A stretch of 64,000 nt of DNA from Streptomyces sp. SM10 (GCF_002910915.1 NZ_NEUF01000038.1:1-64000); one strand, 5' to 3'. Positions 53,296 through 62,163 are shown, counted from the stretch's first letter. A program made the numbers and translations. The notes: generated from the sequence alone by a model not told the origin.

Positions 53296-54474
53296 CTAGT
53301 AGACCGGCTTCTCGGGCTCGATCTGGTGGACCCAGCCGATGACGCCGCCACCGACGTGCACCGCGTCGGCGAAGCCCGCCGACTTGAGGACCGCGAGGAC
53401 CTCGGCGCTGCGGACGCCCGTCTTGCAGTTCAGGACGATGCGCCTGTCCTGCGGAAGGTCCTGGAGGGCGTTGCCCATCAGGAACTCGTTCTTCGGGATC
53501 AGCCGGGAGCCCGGGATCGAGACGATCTCGTACTCGTTCGGCTCGCGGACGTCGATGATCTCGATCTTCTCGTCGCCGTCGATCCACTCCTTGAGCTGCT
53601 TGGGAGTGATCGTGGAACCGGCCGCCGCCTCCTGGGCCTCCTCGGACACGACGCCGCAGAAGGCCTCGTAGTCGATGAGTTCGGTGACGGTGGGGTTCTC
53701 GCCGCAGACCGCGCAGTCGGGGTCCTTACGGACCTTCACCTGGCGGTACTGCATCTCCAGCGCGTCGTAGATCATCAGACGGCCGACCAGCGGGTCACCG
53801 ATACCGGCGAGCAGCTTGATGGCCTCGTTGACCTGGATGGAGCCGACGGACGCGCAGAGCACGCCGAGGACACCGCCCTCGGCGCAGGAGGGAACCATGC
53901 CGGGGGGCGGCGGCTCCGGGTACAGGCAGCGGTAGCAGGGACCGTGCTCGGACCAGAAGACGGAAGCCTGGCCGTCGAAGCGGTAGATCGAACCCCACAC
54001 GTAGGGCTTGTTCAGCAGGACCGCGGCGTCGTTGACGAGATAGCGGGTGGCGAAGTTGTCCGTGCCGTCCACGATCAGGTCGTAGTCGGCGAAGATGCCC
54101 ATCACGTTCTCGGCTTCGAGCCGCTCCTCGTGAAGGATCACGTTCACCAGGGGGTTGATCCCCTGGACGGTCTCCTTGGCCGACTGGGCCTTGGACTTGC
54201 CGATGTCGGCCTGGCTGTGGATGATCTGGCGCTGCAGGTTCGACTCGTCGACCTCGTCGAACTCGACGATGCCGAGCGTGCCGACACCGGCCGCGGCCAG
54301 GTACATCAGGGCCGGCGAGCCGAGGCCGCCGGCACCGACACAGAGCACCTTCGCGTTCTTCAGCCGCTTCTGTCCGTCCATCCCGACATCCGGGATGATC
54401 AGGTGGCGGGAGTACCTGCGGACCTCGTCGACGGTGAGCTCAGCAGCTGGCTCGACCAGGGGTGGCAGCGACAC
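53296..54474 (-). CDS. moeZ: Adenylyltransferase/sulfurtransferase MoeZ (MoeB-rhodanese fusion)
   Basis: A 392-residue E1-like enzyme that adenylates ubiquitin-like sulfur carriers (MoaD, CysO, ThiS) and loads sulfur. The nucleotide motif is VGAGGLGSPALMYLAAAGVG near residue 50; DEVDESNLQRQ follows. Zinc pairs are CYRCLYPEP and CAVCGENP. The C-terminal rhodanese domain (~285-392) carries the sulfur-accepting cysteine in VLNCKTGVRS. Its 84-base upstream gap contains a sigma-R promoter. It links molybdenum cofactor synthesis (moaE at 20.4 kb) and thiol-stress control. Confidence 0.93.
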   Translation of the reverse strand: MSLPPLVEPAAELTVDEVRRYSRHLIIPDVGMDGQKRLKNAKVLCVGAGGLGSPALMYLAAAGVGTLGIVEFDEVDESNLQRQIIHSQADIGKSKAQSAKETVQGINPLVNVILHEERLEAENVMGIFADYDLIVDGTDNFATRYLVNDAAVLLNKPYVWGSIYRFDGQASVFWSEHGPCYRCLYPEPPPPGMVPSCAEGGVLGVLCASVGSIQVNEAIKLLAGIGDPLVGRLMIYDALEMQYRQVKVRKDPDCAVCGENPTVTELIDYEAFCGVVSEEAQEAAAGSTITPKQLKEWIDGDEKIEIIDVREPNEYEIVSIPGSRLIPKNEFLMGNALQDLPQDRRIVLNCKTGVRSAEVLAVLKSAGFADAVHVGGGVIGWVHQIEPEKPVY

Positions 54475-54498
54475 AGGAACCTCAACAATGCAGGTGGT

Positions 54499-54530
54499 CG
54501 GTTTCTACGTACTTCATCTACGTACGGTTG
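54499..54530 (-). repeat. Direct repeat CTACGTAC in the moeZ leader
   Basis: CTACGTAC occurs twice, separated by TTCAT, in the leader between the sigma-R promoter and the moeZ start. Each unit includes TACGTA, a palindrome. Possible regulator site or structural element; no known binding factor. Confidence 0.5.
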
Positions 54531-54539
54531 TTCTCCCGT

Positions 54540-54566
54540 AACACTGCCACGCCGCTCCTCATTCCG
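54540..54566 (-). promoter_or_regulatory. Sigma-R-dependent promoter of moeZ
   Basis: On the minus strand CGGAAT (54561-54566), an 18-base spacer, and GTT (54540-54542). The GGAAT core and GTT match sigma-R promoters. It overlaps the last codons of the spherulin-4-like gene. From memory, the S. coelicolor moeB-like gene is in the SigR regulon. Confidence 0.75.
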
Positions 54567-55386
54567 AGATACCAGGTCCGATCCGCGAGACGAATTCGTC
54601 CCAGTAGCTGGGCAGTGCCGCGAATGGGTCGGTCTGTCCCTTCGCGCCGTCCCGGTCGGTGAAGAAGATCGTGCCCGCGCCCTGCCAGCGGGCGATGCGC
54701 ATGGCCTCCTCCAGGTGGGTGCGCGGGACCCCGTGGACGAAGTGGGCGAAGCGGCCCGGTTCGTAGGCGGCGGTCCACTCGGCCACCTGCGACCAGCGGT
54801 AGTCGGCCCAGGCTCCCCGGAAGGTGACCAGCTGGTCGGCGGCCTCGGCGTAGCCGGGGTGCGGGTGGGTGCCGTGGCCGAGGACGAGACGCCCGCCCTC
54901 CTCGTCCGCGCTGTCGCTGTCGGCCAGCAGGGCCGCGAGGGTGCTGGTCAGACGGCGGACGGCCGGGAGCCCGTCGCGCTCGGCGGGGCAGCGGTCCAGG
55001 TAGAAGCCGCCGACGCGGTACCAGTCGAGGTAGGACCGGGCCTCGGCGATCAGCTCGCCGAAGGGACGGCCCCCGAAGGCCAGGTCGATGTGACCGAGCA
55101 GCCTGCCTCCCGAGGCACGGACGGTGTCCTCGGGCGCCTCCCCGTGCAGGGCCCGCTCACGGGCGTTGCGCAGCCGCCCGGCAGCTTCGAGGCAGTGCGG
55201 GTCGGGCCGGGCGCCCGGCCCGTTGTCGATGTCGAGGACCGCCCAGTGCAGCGGGGTGCCCGGCCGGTTGAGCCCGGCCCATTCGGCGGGCGCGAGCAGC
55301 GGATGGGCGTATCCGGGCACACCGACGCCGAGCCGCTCCGCGACGCCCGTCCGCAGCGTGGCTCCGGTGCCGGTCAGATGCGGCAC
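54559..55386 (-). CDS. Spherulin-4 family protein (Sph3-like glycoside hydrolase, GH135-type)
   Basis: A 275-residue protein without a signal peptide. GVGVPGYAHPLL (about 20-31), AVLDIDNGPGARPD (about 49-62) and GGFYLDRCPAERDG (about 125-138) fit the spherulin-4 fold, with acidic residues at strand ends as candidate catalytic groups. The best studied relative, Aspergillus Sph3, cleaves galactosaminogalactan. The GTG at 55386 overlaps the epimerase stop by 13 bases, so the pair is coupled. In context with a PelF-like transferase it may process an amino-sugar polymer. Lack of a signal peptide is odd for a hydrolase of a secreted polymer. Confidence 0.8.
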   Translation of the reverse strand: MPHLTGTGATLRTGVAERLGVGVPGYAHPLLAPAEWAGLNRPGTPLHWAVLDIDNGPGARPDPHCLEAAGRLRNARERALHGEAPEDTVRASGGRLLGHIDLAFGGRPFGELIAEARSYLDWYRVGGFYLDRCPAERDGLPAVRRLTSTLAALLADSDSADEEGGRLVLGHGTHPHPGYAEAADQLVTFRGAWADYRWSQVAEWTAAYEPGRFAHFVHGVPRTHLEEAMRIARWQGAGTIFFTDRDGAKGQTDPFAALPSYWDEFVSRIGPGISE

Positions 55387-56339
55387 GCCGCCTCCATCCA
55401 GATGTCGGCGAGTGACTCCTCCAGGTTGATCCTGGGGCGCCAGCCGAGGCGGTCCCGCGCGGTGCGCACATCGGCCTGCTGCCAGGCACCACAGCCGTCG
55501 GGATAGGGGGAGGGTGTCGCCGCGAGGTGCTCCACGACCGACTCCGTGGACGCGCGGGGGGCGCCGATGGGGAGCCGTGCCGGGGGCGCGTCGAGCTCGT
55601 GGAGCGCACCGGCGTATCCGGCGACCCGGGCGAGGACCGCTGCCGCGTCGCGCAGCCGTACGGCCCTGCCGGTGCCGATGTTGACGACGCCCTGCGCGGC
55701 GGAGAGCGAGGCGGCGTGCACGGCGCGCGCCACATCGCGTACGTCGACGAAGTCGCGCTGCACCCCGAGGCCGCTGAGCTTGAGCTCGGGGTCGCCGGAC
55801 TGCATCGCGCGGCGCATCGTCTCGGCGAGCCGGCCGAGCGGGGAACCGGCCGGGGTCCCGGGCCCCACCGGTGAGAAGACCCGCAGCACGACGGCGTCGA
55901 GACCGGAGCCGAGGACCAGTTCGGTGGCGGCGAGCTTGCTGACGCCGTACGGGCCACCGGGACGGGGAACGGCGTCCTCGGCGGTGGACGAGCCGGGTTG
56001 CGAGGGTCCGTACTCGGAGGCGCAGCCGACCTGGACGAGCCGTGCGGTGCAGCCGCTGCGGCGCATGGCCTCGCAGACGGTGGCCACGGCGACGGTGTTG
56101 TGGCGCGTCAGGTCCCTGGCACCACCGCGGGTGGCGCCCGCGCAGTTGACGACGACCCCCGGGTGGACGGCGTCCAGGAAGCGGGTGAGTGCCCCGGGAC
56201 TCCCGCCCGCGAGGTCGAAGCGCACGTCGGCGTCGTCGCCGCGGCCGAGGGCCGTGAGGTGCACGGCGGGGTCGGCGAGCAGGCGGTCGGCGACGAAGCG
56301 GCCGAGGAATCCGTTCGCTCCGAGCAGCAGAACCCTCAT
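55374..56339 (-). CDS. NAD-dependent sugar epimerase/dehydratase
   Basis: A 321-residue extended SDR enzyme. The dinucleotide motif is VLLLGANGFLGRFVADRLL at the N-terminus. The active site YGVSK (Y-x3-K) is near residue 145, with CASEYG before it. Substrate-binding regions are QRDFVDVRDVARAV and RVFSPVGPGTP. Family-level role: interconvert or oxidise a nucleotide-activated sugar such as UDP-GlcNAc/GalNAc. The 3' end overlaps the spherulin-4-like gene. It is the probable precursor-supplying enzyme of the polysaccharide-type cluster. Confidence 0.85.
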   Translation of the reverse strand: MRVLLLGANGFLGRFVADRLLADPAVHLTALGRGDDADVRFDLAGGSPGALTRFLDAVHPGVVVNCAGATRGGARDLTRHNTVAVATVCEAMRRSGCTARLVQVGCASEYGPSQPGSSTAEDAVPRPGGPYGVSKLAATELVLGSGLDAVVLRVFSPVGPGTPAGSPLGRLAETMRRAMQSGDPELKLSGLGVQRDFVDVRDVARAVHAASLSAAQGVVNIGTGRAVRLRDAAAVLARVAGYAGALHELDAPPARLPIGAPRASTESVVEHLAATPSPYPDGCGAWQQADVRTARDRLGWRPRINLEESLADIWMEAACRI

Positions 56340-56473
56340 CGCGCGCCCCCTCGGTACCGACGGCGCGCTGCCGGAGCGGGGGATTGGGGGGTCATGTCCG
56401 GTGTCTCCTTGAGGAAGGTGTGTGCGGTACGGAAGACCCGCGGCGTCGGCTCCGCGGGGCGGGGAGGGCCCGG

Positions 56474-57718
56474 CTAGGCCGAGGCGTGGGCGGACGCCCG
56501 GGTGAGGGTGACCGATGCGTGGATCAGCAGCCCGGACGCGGCGATGCCGCACGCGAGGACGGGTACGCCGCCGGGGCCGGCGGCGGTGACCACGGCGTCC
56601 ACCGGCCGGGCGAGGAGGTCGAGGCCGGGCAGGCGTCCGGCGAGGACCAGGAAGGGGGCGGCCACTTCGACGGCGCAGGCCGCGGCGAGCCCGGTGGCGG
56701 CGGGTTCCGGGAAGCCGTGGACGGCGAGCAGCCGGGCCAGGAAGAGCAGGGCGCCGAGCGCGACCGGTCCCGCCGGACCGCTGCCCGGACCGGGCAGGCC
56801 GAGGGCGGCGAGGTACACCAGCGCGGTCAGCGCGCACAGGAAGAGCGCGAGGACCCCGAGGAGGAGGGGGCGCACACCGGCGCCGAACTCCGACAGGGCG
56901 TGTGAGCCGGCGAGCCGGTGGCGCGCGTGCCCGGCGAACAGGTGGGCGCACCAGGCCGCGGGGGCCAGGGCGAGCGCCAGCCCGAGCAAGGGGCCCGGTG
57001 CGGCGGTCCAGCCGCCTTCGGGACCGCCGCTGATGACCTGGGCGAGCAGGTCGTCGCCGTACACGACGTAGCCGAGGAGCCAGCAGACGTACGGCGTGAC
57101 TCCCCCGGTGCCGTCCGGCGCGCGCAGCGGGCCGCCGCGCAGACAGAGGCGGAGCCCGAGGACGGCGAGCAGCGCGCCGGCGGCGGTCACCGCGAACCGG
57201 GCTTCGCCGCCGAGCACCCCCTCGGTGGCCCTGAGCGCCCCGGCGGTCGCGAGGCAGGCGGCCCCGGGAAGCAGCGCCGCGCACGTCCATCCCGCCCGCG
57301 CGTCCCTGCCGGGGTAGGGCCTCGGCCGGGGGGCGCGGGGGGCGTGTCTGCCCGCGCCGGGCACGCGGGCGTAGAGCTCCTCGGCGAGCGAGAAGACGTC
57401 GCGGTGCCGGTAGCGCGCGGCGGTCCGGTCGGTGAGCCCGTGGGCCTCCAGGCCGGCGGCGATCTCCAAGGGGTCGACGGCGCGCTCGCAGAGGTCCCGG
57501 TGGCGGTGCATGAGCACTTTCACGGGGTCCGCGGGGCCGCGCCGGGCCGCGGATCTGCGGGCGGGGTGGTAGGCGATCTCGGGTGCCCGGACGGCGGACC
57601 GGACCGCCCCCGGCCCGGTGTCCGTCGCCTCTCCCCCGGTGTCCGGGGCCGGGGCGTCGGTCGGTCTGCCCATCGGGGCTCCTCCTCCGTGGTCGTGGCT
57701 GCTGGTCTCGTCACGCAT
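56474..57718 (-). CDS. Polytopic membrane protein of the polysaccharide-type cluster
   Basis: A 414-residue protein. The N-terminal ~135 residues are hydrophilic, with MHRHRDLCERAVDPLEIAAG and a DVFSLAEELYARVPG motif; about nine or ten transmembrane helices follow to the C-terminus. It is not an obvious PelG/Wzx or Wzy by sequence, but holds the place an export or scaffold membrane protein would occupy. ATG 57718 overlaps the stop of the glycosyltransferase gene by eight bases (translational coupling). Confidence 0.75.
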   Translation of the reverse strand: MRDETSSHDHGGGAPMGRPTDAPAPDTGGEATDTGPGAVRSAVRAPEIAYHPARRSAARRGPADPVKVLMHRHRDLCERAVDPLEIAAGLEAHGLTDRTAARYRHRDVFSLAEELYARVPGAGRHAPRAPRPRPYPGRDARAGWTCAALLPGAACLATAGALRATEGVLGGEARFAVTAAGALLAVLGLRLCLRGGPLRAPDGTGGVTPYVCWLLGYVVYGDDLLAQVISGGPEGGWTAAPGPLLGLALALAPAAWCAHLFAGHARHRLAGSHALSEFGAGVRPLLLGVLALFLCALTALVYLAALGLPGPGSGPAGPVALGALLFLARLLAVHGFPEPAATGLAAACAVEVAAPFLVLAGRLPGLDLLARPVDAVVTAAGPGGVPVLACGIAASGLLIHASVTLTRASAHASA

Positions 57719-59519
57719 CGCCGTCCCCCGCCCCGCGTGCGCCCGCGCATACGCTCTCCCCGCCGATGGCCCAGCTCGGCACCCGGGGCGCACCCGCGGA
57801 GGCGGGGGCGCCGGCGGCGACGGGTTCCAGGGACGGCGCACCCAGCACATGGGCCTCCGGGGGCGTGGCGAAGGGGCGCGGCGGGCCGTCCGGGTCCCGG
57901 GGGGCGGCGGGGGCCGTCGGACGGGGCGGTGCGTGCCCGGCCAGGTCCAGGTAGATGCCGCGGAAGGCCGCGAGGTTCTGCTCGACGGTGAAGAGTTCGA
58001 GCGCCCTGGCGCGTGCCGCCGCACCCAGGCGCGCGCGGCGCTCGGGGTCGCGCAGGAGCTCGACGCAGGCGTCGGCGAGCGCCCGCGGATTGCGCGGGGG
58101 CACGACCAGCCCGGTGCCGCCGACGACCTCGACCACGGCTCCCACATCCGTCGACACGGTGGCCCTGCCGCAGAACATGGCCTCCACGAGGCTGATGGGA
58201 AAGCCCTCGACGACGCTGGACAGCACCACGACGCCGCCCGCGGCGTATGCCTCCGCGAGGTCGGGCACCTCGGGGCCGCCGATCTCCTCGAAGGTGACCG
58301 GGTTGTCGCCCTCGGCGTGCGCGTCCGTGGCCTCGTCGGGGAAGAGCTGGGCGGCGAGCGCCCGGCAGTGGGCGAGGTAGGTGTCGCCCTCACGCTCCTG
58401 GACCGGTGCGCCGAAGATCCGCAGCCGGGCGTCCGGTTCGGTCCTGCGCACCTCGGCGAAGGCGTGGAGCAGGGCGATCAGGTCCTTGGCGGGCTCGATC
58501 CGCCCGATCCACACCAGGGTGGCGGGGCCGCCCCCGTCGTGCTCCTCCCCCACGGCTCCGAACCGCTCGGCCTCCATGCCCGGGTAGACCGTGCGGAGCT
58601 TGCCCCGGCCGGCTCCGAACCGCTCCTGCCAGCGGCGCACATGGGTGTTGCCTGGGGTGATGACCGCGGCCTGCCGGTACACCTCGGAGGCGAGCAGACC
58701 GTGGAAGTTGGCCAGCAGGGCGCGCACCGGCGCGCCGAGCGCCGCTTCGGGCGCCGCGAGGTAGTGGGCCCGGAGCGGCATGCCGTGCTCCGTCACCAGC
58801 AGCGGTACGCCGAAGAAGCGTTTGGCCAGAAGCCCCGGAAGGGCCGCCGCGCCGCCGGATGCCGCGTGGCAGAGGTCGACCGCGCCGAGGCCGTCTTCTT
58901 CGTACCAGTCGAGGGAGAGGGGGCACAGGGCGCGCTCCAGCTCCGCGGCGAAGGCGAGGTAGTCGGGGACGGTGGCGCTGTGGACGGTCCGCCCGGTGCC
59001 CGGAGCGCGGCAGGCCGCCTCCACGATGCGTACGGCCGTCTCGGAGCGCAGGGCGGTCTGCAGCCCCCCGCGTTCCCGGGCCAGGTCGGCGAGGCCGTAG
59101 AGACCGTCGGCGAAGAGACCGCGCGCCGTCCCGGCGTCCGTCCCGTCCGTCTCGGATCCGGTCTCCGCACCCGCGCAGACCGCCCCGACGAGTGCGGTCA
59201 CGTGCGCCGTGAAGCGCCGGCGGTCCCGTCGTCCGTACGAGCGCCCCAGGCCGGTGGCGAGTCTGCCCGTCAGGCCTCTGGGGCGTTCGGCGTGCCGGCG
59301 GTCGTCCTCGTCCGTCCACATCGGCGCCGTCCGCACCCGGACGACCCGGTCGGGGAGCCTGACCCAGCCCTGTTGCTCCTGGTCGGCGGAGCGGCTGAGC
59401 GCGAAGAGGTCGAACTCGTGCTGGGGAAGACCGCGCACCAGGCGGTCGCACCAGAGTCTGGACTCACCGGTCGCATACGGATAACCACCGTCCGTGAGGA
59501 GTCCGATCCGCACGAGCAC
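57711..59519 (-). CDS. PelF-like glycosyltransferase (DUF3492 + GT4)
   Basis: A 602-residue glycosyltransferase. The N-terminal ~280 residues resemble DUF3492 as in PelF: VRIGLLTDGGYPYATGES at the start and VTEHGMPL later. The GT4 domain has LVWIGRIEPAKDLIALLHAF near residue 330 and VEGFPISLVEAMFCGRATVS near 450 with the E-x7-E type motif. PelF polymerises UDP-GalNAc/GlcNAc in the Pel system. No other pel genes are recognised besides a spherulin-type hydrolase and epimerase. A tail of ~90 residues is low-complexity. First gene of the cluster. Confidence 0.82.
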   Translation of the reverse strand: MLVRIGLLTDGGYPYATGESRLWCDRLVRGLPQHEFDLFALSRSADQEQQGWVRLPDRVVRVRTAPMWTDEDDRRHAERPRGLTGRLATGLGRSYGRRDRRRFTAHVTALVGAVCAGAETGSETDGTDAGTARGLFADGLYGLADLARERGGLQTALRSETAVRIVEAACRAPGTGRTVHSATVPDYLAFAAELERALCPLSLDWYEEDGLGAVDLCHAASGGAAALPGLLAKRFFGVPLLVTEHGMPLRAHYLAAPEAALGAPVRALLANFHGLLASEVYRQAAVITPGNTHVRRWQERFGAGRGKLRTVYPGMEAERFGAVGEEHDGGGPATLVWIGRIEPAKDLIALLHAFAEVRRTEPDARLRIFGAPVQEREGDTYLAHCRALAAQLFPDEATDAHAEGDNPVTFEEIGGPEVPDLAEAYAAGGVVVLSSVVEGFPISLVEAMFCGRATVSTDVGAVVEVVGGTGLVVPPRNPRALADACVELLRDPERRARLGAAARARALELFTVEQNLAAFRGIYLDLAGHAPPRPTAPAAPRDPDGPPRPFATPPEAHVLGAPSLEPVAAGAPASAGAPRVPSWAIGGESVCAGARGAGDGDA

Positions 59520-59854
59520 ACCCCCGATCTCCCTTGTGGGCAGCCGCCGTTGATCGGCGACTCACAGCGGGACGACCGTATGCGGACAGACAGGTGGTGC
59601 GACGGACGGTTGTCCGTCGCACCACCGAAAGGGGTGAACCGGCGTAACTTTCCCGCCCCAGTCGCGTTCTGTTGCGGTAAGAAGGACTTCGATGACGCAG
59701 AGTCAGGCTGCGGCCAGCTCCGGACGAGTGGCGCGGCCTCCCCTGGCACACGGAGGACGACGGGCGGGCCGGGGGCCGGCGCCCCGGCGCGGGTCAGCGG
59801 CTCCCCCGACCGGCCCGCGCCGGGAGCGCGGCCTCACCGCGCGGGCCGCGTCGC
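59520..59854. other. Intergenic interval between the PelF-like and DUF3152 genes
   Basis: About 335 bases with no convincing gene. It contains the 15-base perfect inverted repeat at 59593-59626. A short reading frame at 59692-59895 on the plus strand looks spurious. Promoter elements for the polysaccharide-type cluster should lie here. Confidence 0.5.
59593..59626. repeat. 15-base perfect inverted repeat upstream of the PelF-like gene
   Basis: GGTGGTGCGACGGAC (59593-59607), GGTT, and GTCCGTCGCACCACC (59612-59626). It lies 75-107 bases upstream of the PelF-like start, and so in its leader or promoter region. Could be an operator, leader hairpin or terminator of the convergent side. Confidence 0.75.
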
Positions 59855-61189
59855 TCAACTTCCTGGATGGACCCAGGGGTTGGGCAGGCACTTGATGCCG
59901 TCGATGTCCAGGGTCTTGGTCTGCTGCTGCATCACCGGGGCCGGCGCTCCCGGGGTGCGGCAGTTCACGTGGTTGTGCCCGAGCCGGTGGCCGACCTCGT
60001 GGTTGATCAGCATCTGGCGGTAGCTCAGGAGCTTGTCCGCGCCGAAGGTCGAGGCCCCCTGCGCCCAGCGGTAGGCGTTGATCATCACGCGGTCGGTGGC
60101 GGCCGAATCGCAGGAGACGTTGTCCTCGGTGGTGTCCAGGCCGGATTTCGCGCACCAGACCCCGGTGGTGCCGGGGCTCGCGAGGGTGATCACGAAATCG
60201 GGATCGCCGGAGGAGATGCGCTCGAAGGTCATGGCACCGTCGTGCGCCCAGCTCCGGTCGTCGTTCAGCGTCTTCTGCACGGCTTCGGCGAAGAGCCCCG
60301 GGTCGAGGCCCAGCCCCTTCTCGACATCGATCCGGTACCGGTACTTCTGCCCCTTGCCAGGCGCCTTCGCGAGCCCCGGCACCGCTTCGAAGGCCCCGGA
60401 GGCCTTCAGGTCCGCCGCCAGCGGAAAGGCGGTGGCCATCTTCTGCGCGTACGACAGGGGCGCGGCCTCCTGCCGCTGCGCCTGGGGGGTCTGCCGGTCC
60501 ACCGAGCGGGAGGCGTCACCGGAGTCCTGCCGGTCGACGCCCGAGGACGCCGGGGAGTCCGCCGGGCCCCCGGAGTCCCGAGCCACCTGGCCCGCCACGA
60601 CGACCGCCAGCACCGTGGTCACGGCGGCGGCGGCGATCCCGGTGAACGTACGCCCCTTGCCCCCCTTCGGGCCTCGGCCGTCCCCGTCGCCCTCGTCGTC
60701 AGGGGCGCCGTCGGTCCCGTCGGGCTCCTCGGAGGTCCGGGCCGTGTCCTCGGGCGGAGCCGGTGGCGCGGGACGCGAGGGCGCGGCGTCGAACGCCTCC
60801 AGGAATTCCCTCCGCGGTCCCGGTATCAGCGCGGCGGTGCCGGTCGCCGGTCCTGTCGTACGCCGCTCGGCCTCCCGCTGCGCCGCCTGCTGCCGGGCCA
60901 CGGCTGCCTGCCGGGCGCGGAAGACGTCCTGCCCGCCGGGGCCCGCCGGATCCCGGCGGTTGTCGTACGGCGGCTGCGGCACGGTGCCCCAGCCGCCCCC
61001 GGACTCACGCTGCTCGGGGTGTCCGCCCCGCGCCTGCGGAGCGTCGCGGAAGGGGCTGTGACCCTCCCGCGCAGGCGGCGTGGCGGAGTCCCTCCCCCGC
61101 CTGCCGGTGCCGCGTTCCGCACCGGTGCCCTCCGCGGTCCCGGTGTCGCGCCGGGTGGCCTCAGGGCCCTTTCGACTGTGTCGTCCCAC
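59855..61189 (-). CDS. DUF3152 protein with zincin motif
   Basis: A 444-residue protein. About 170 low-complexity, charged cytoplasmic residues precede one transmembrane segment (FTGIAAAAVTTVLAVVVAGQ, about 180-200). The extracytoplasmic DUF3152 domain ends with NHEVGHRLGHNHVNC, an extended HExxHxxGxxH zinc motif of metzincin type. The partner gene in M. tuberculosis is Rv3207c. The substrate is unknown. GTG 61189 lies eight bases after the stop of the hydrolase gene 61198-62163; likely co-transcribed. Confidence 0.85.
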   Translation of the reverse strand: MGRHSRKGPEATRRDTGTAEGTGAERGTGRRGRDSATPPAREGHSPFRDAPQARGGHPEQRESGGGWGTVPQPPYDNRRDPAGPGGQDVFRARQAAVARQQAAQREAERRTTGPATGTAALIPGPRREFLEAFDAAPSRPAPPAPPEDTARTSEEPDGTDGAPDDEGDGDGRGPKGGKGRTFTGIAAAAVTTVLAVVVAGQVARDSGGPADSPASSGVDRQDSGDASRSVDRQTPQAQRQEAAPLSYAQKMATAFPLAADLKASGAFEAVPGLAKAPGKGQKYRYRIDVEKGLGLDPGLFAEAVQKTLNDDRSWAHDGAMTFERISSGDPDFVITLASPGTTGVWCAKSGLDTTEDNVSCDSAATDRVMINAYRWAQGASTFGADKLLSYRQMLINHEVGHRLGHNHVNCRTPGAPAPVMQQQTKTLDIDGIKCLPNPWVHPGS

Positions 61190-61197
61190 GCCCCGGA

Positions 61198-62163
61198 TCA
61201 GCTCCTGCCACGTTCGTCGAGCAGTTCCCGGAAGGCCTGGGCGACCGCCTCCGGATACTCCATCATCGCCACGTGCCCGGCGTCGGGCAGTGTCAGCAGG
61301 CGCGAGTCGCGGAAGGCCGCGGACGCCCTGCGTGCCATCCGGTACGAGACGAGCTGGTCCCGACCGCCGTACACCAGCAGGGTCGGCGCGAGCACGCGCT
61401 CGGCCTGGCGCCACAGCCCGTGCTGTCCCCCCAACGTGTAGGCATCCACGATGCCCCGTGCCGAGCGCGTCATGGCGTCCCAGAAGTACGGCAGTTCCAG
61501 CCGTCGCTCCATCTCGGCCACCGCGTTGCGGAAGGCTTCGTCGGAGATGCGTGCCGGATCGCCGTAACAGAGTGCCATGGCGCCGCGGGTGCGCTGTTCG
61601 GCGGTCCAGTCCCGGGTGAGCTTGGCGAACAGGGAAGCGACGCCCGGGAGTGCGAGCAGAGCCGTCGGCACCGCCGGCCGCTGGACCCGGATCTCGGGCA
61701 GGGCCGGGGAGATCAGCGTCAGGGTGCGCACCAGATCGGGCCGGGCGGCCGCGACCCTGGTGGCAACGGCGCCACCCAGAGAATTACCGAAAAGGTGAAC
61801 CGGCTCGCGCCGCTCCGTGTCCAGCAGCCGGATCACCGCACGGGCGTGTCCGGAGACCGAGTAGTTGCCGTCGTCCGGCGGCGGGGAGTCCCCGAAGCCG
61901 GGCAGGTCGAGCGCCTCGCTGTCGAGCGTGTCCGCCAGCAGCGGCATCAGGGCCGACCAGTTCTGGGAGGAGCCGCCCAGGCCGTGCACGAAGAGGGCGG
62001 GAGTCCGCCCCGGCGCCTGCGCGGGGCGGGAGCGGATGTTCAGAGTGAGGCCGGGCAGCGTGACGGAGCGCAGCTCCTCCCCCTCGGCGACCCGGACGGC
62101 ACTGACCGTGGGTGCCACCGCGGCAGCGGCGGCGTGGATACCGGGCAGCTCGGTCGAAGACAT
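61198..62163 (-). CDS. Alpha/beta fold hydrolase
   Basis: A 321-residue alpha/beta hydrolase with the oxyanion motif LFVHGLGGSSQNW near residue 57 and nucleophile elbow LFGNSLGGAVATRVA near 125. The late aspartate is in VYGGRDQLVSYR and histidine in LPDAGHVAMMEYPE, in correct order. No signal peptide. Related to lipases/esterases and to the lysophospholipase-like proteins near this locus in Mycobacterium. First gene of a two-gene transcript with the DUF3152 gene. Confidence 0.88.
   Translation of the reverse strand: MSSTELPGIHAAAAAVAPTVSAVRVAEGEELRSVTLPGLTLNIRSRPAQAPGRTPALFVHGLGGSSQNWSALMPLLADTLDSEALDLPGFGDSPPPDDGNYSVSGHARAVIRLLDTERREPVHLFGNSLGGAVATRVAAARPDLVRTLTLISPALPEIRVQRPAVPTALLALPGVASLFAKLTRDWTAEQRTRGAMALCYGDPARISDEAFRNAVAEMERRLELPYFWDAMTRSARGIVDAYTLGGQHGLWRQAERVLAPTLLVYGGRDQLVSYRMARRASAAFRDSRLLTLPDAGHVAMMEYPEAVAQAFRELLDERGRS

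Noticed and set aside
51823..55506. A 1,227-codon open frame across the lipoprotein and moeZ genes
   Set aside because: A shadow frame spanning several genes in different strands, with no domain and no ribosome site.
59692..59895. A 67-codon plus-strand gene between the PelF-like and DUF3152 genes
   Set aside because: It has an AAGGA before the ATG, but arginine/proline-rich composition typical of noncoding GC-rich DNA, and overlaps the DUF3152 3' end.
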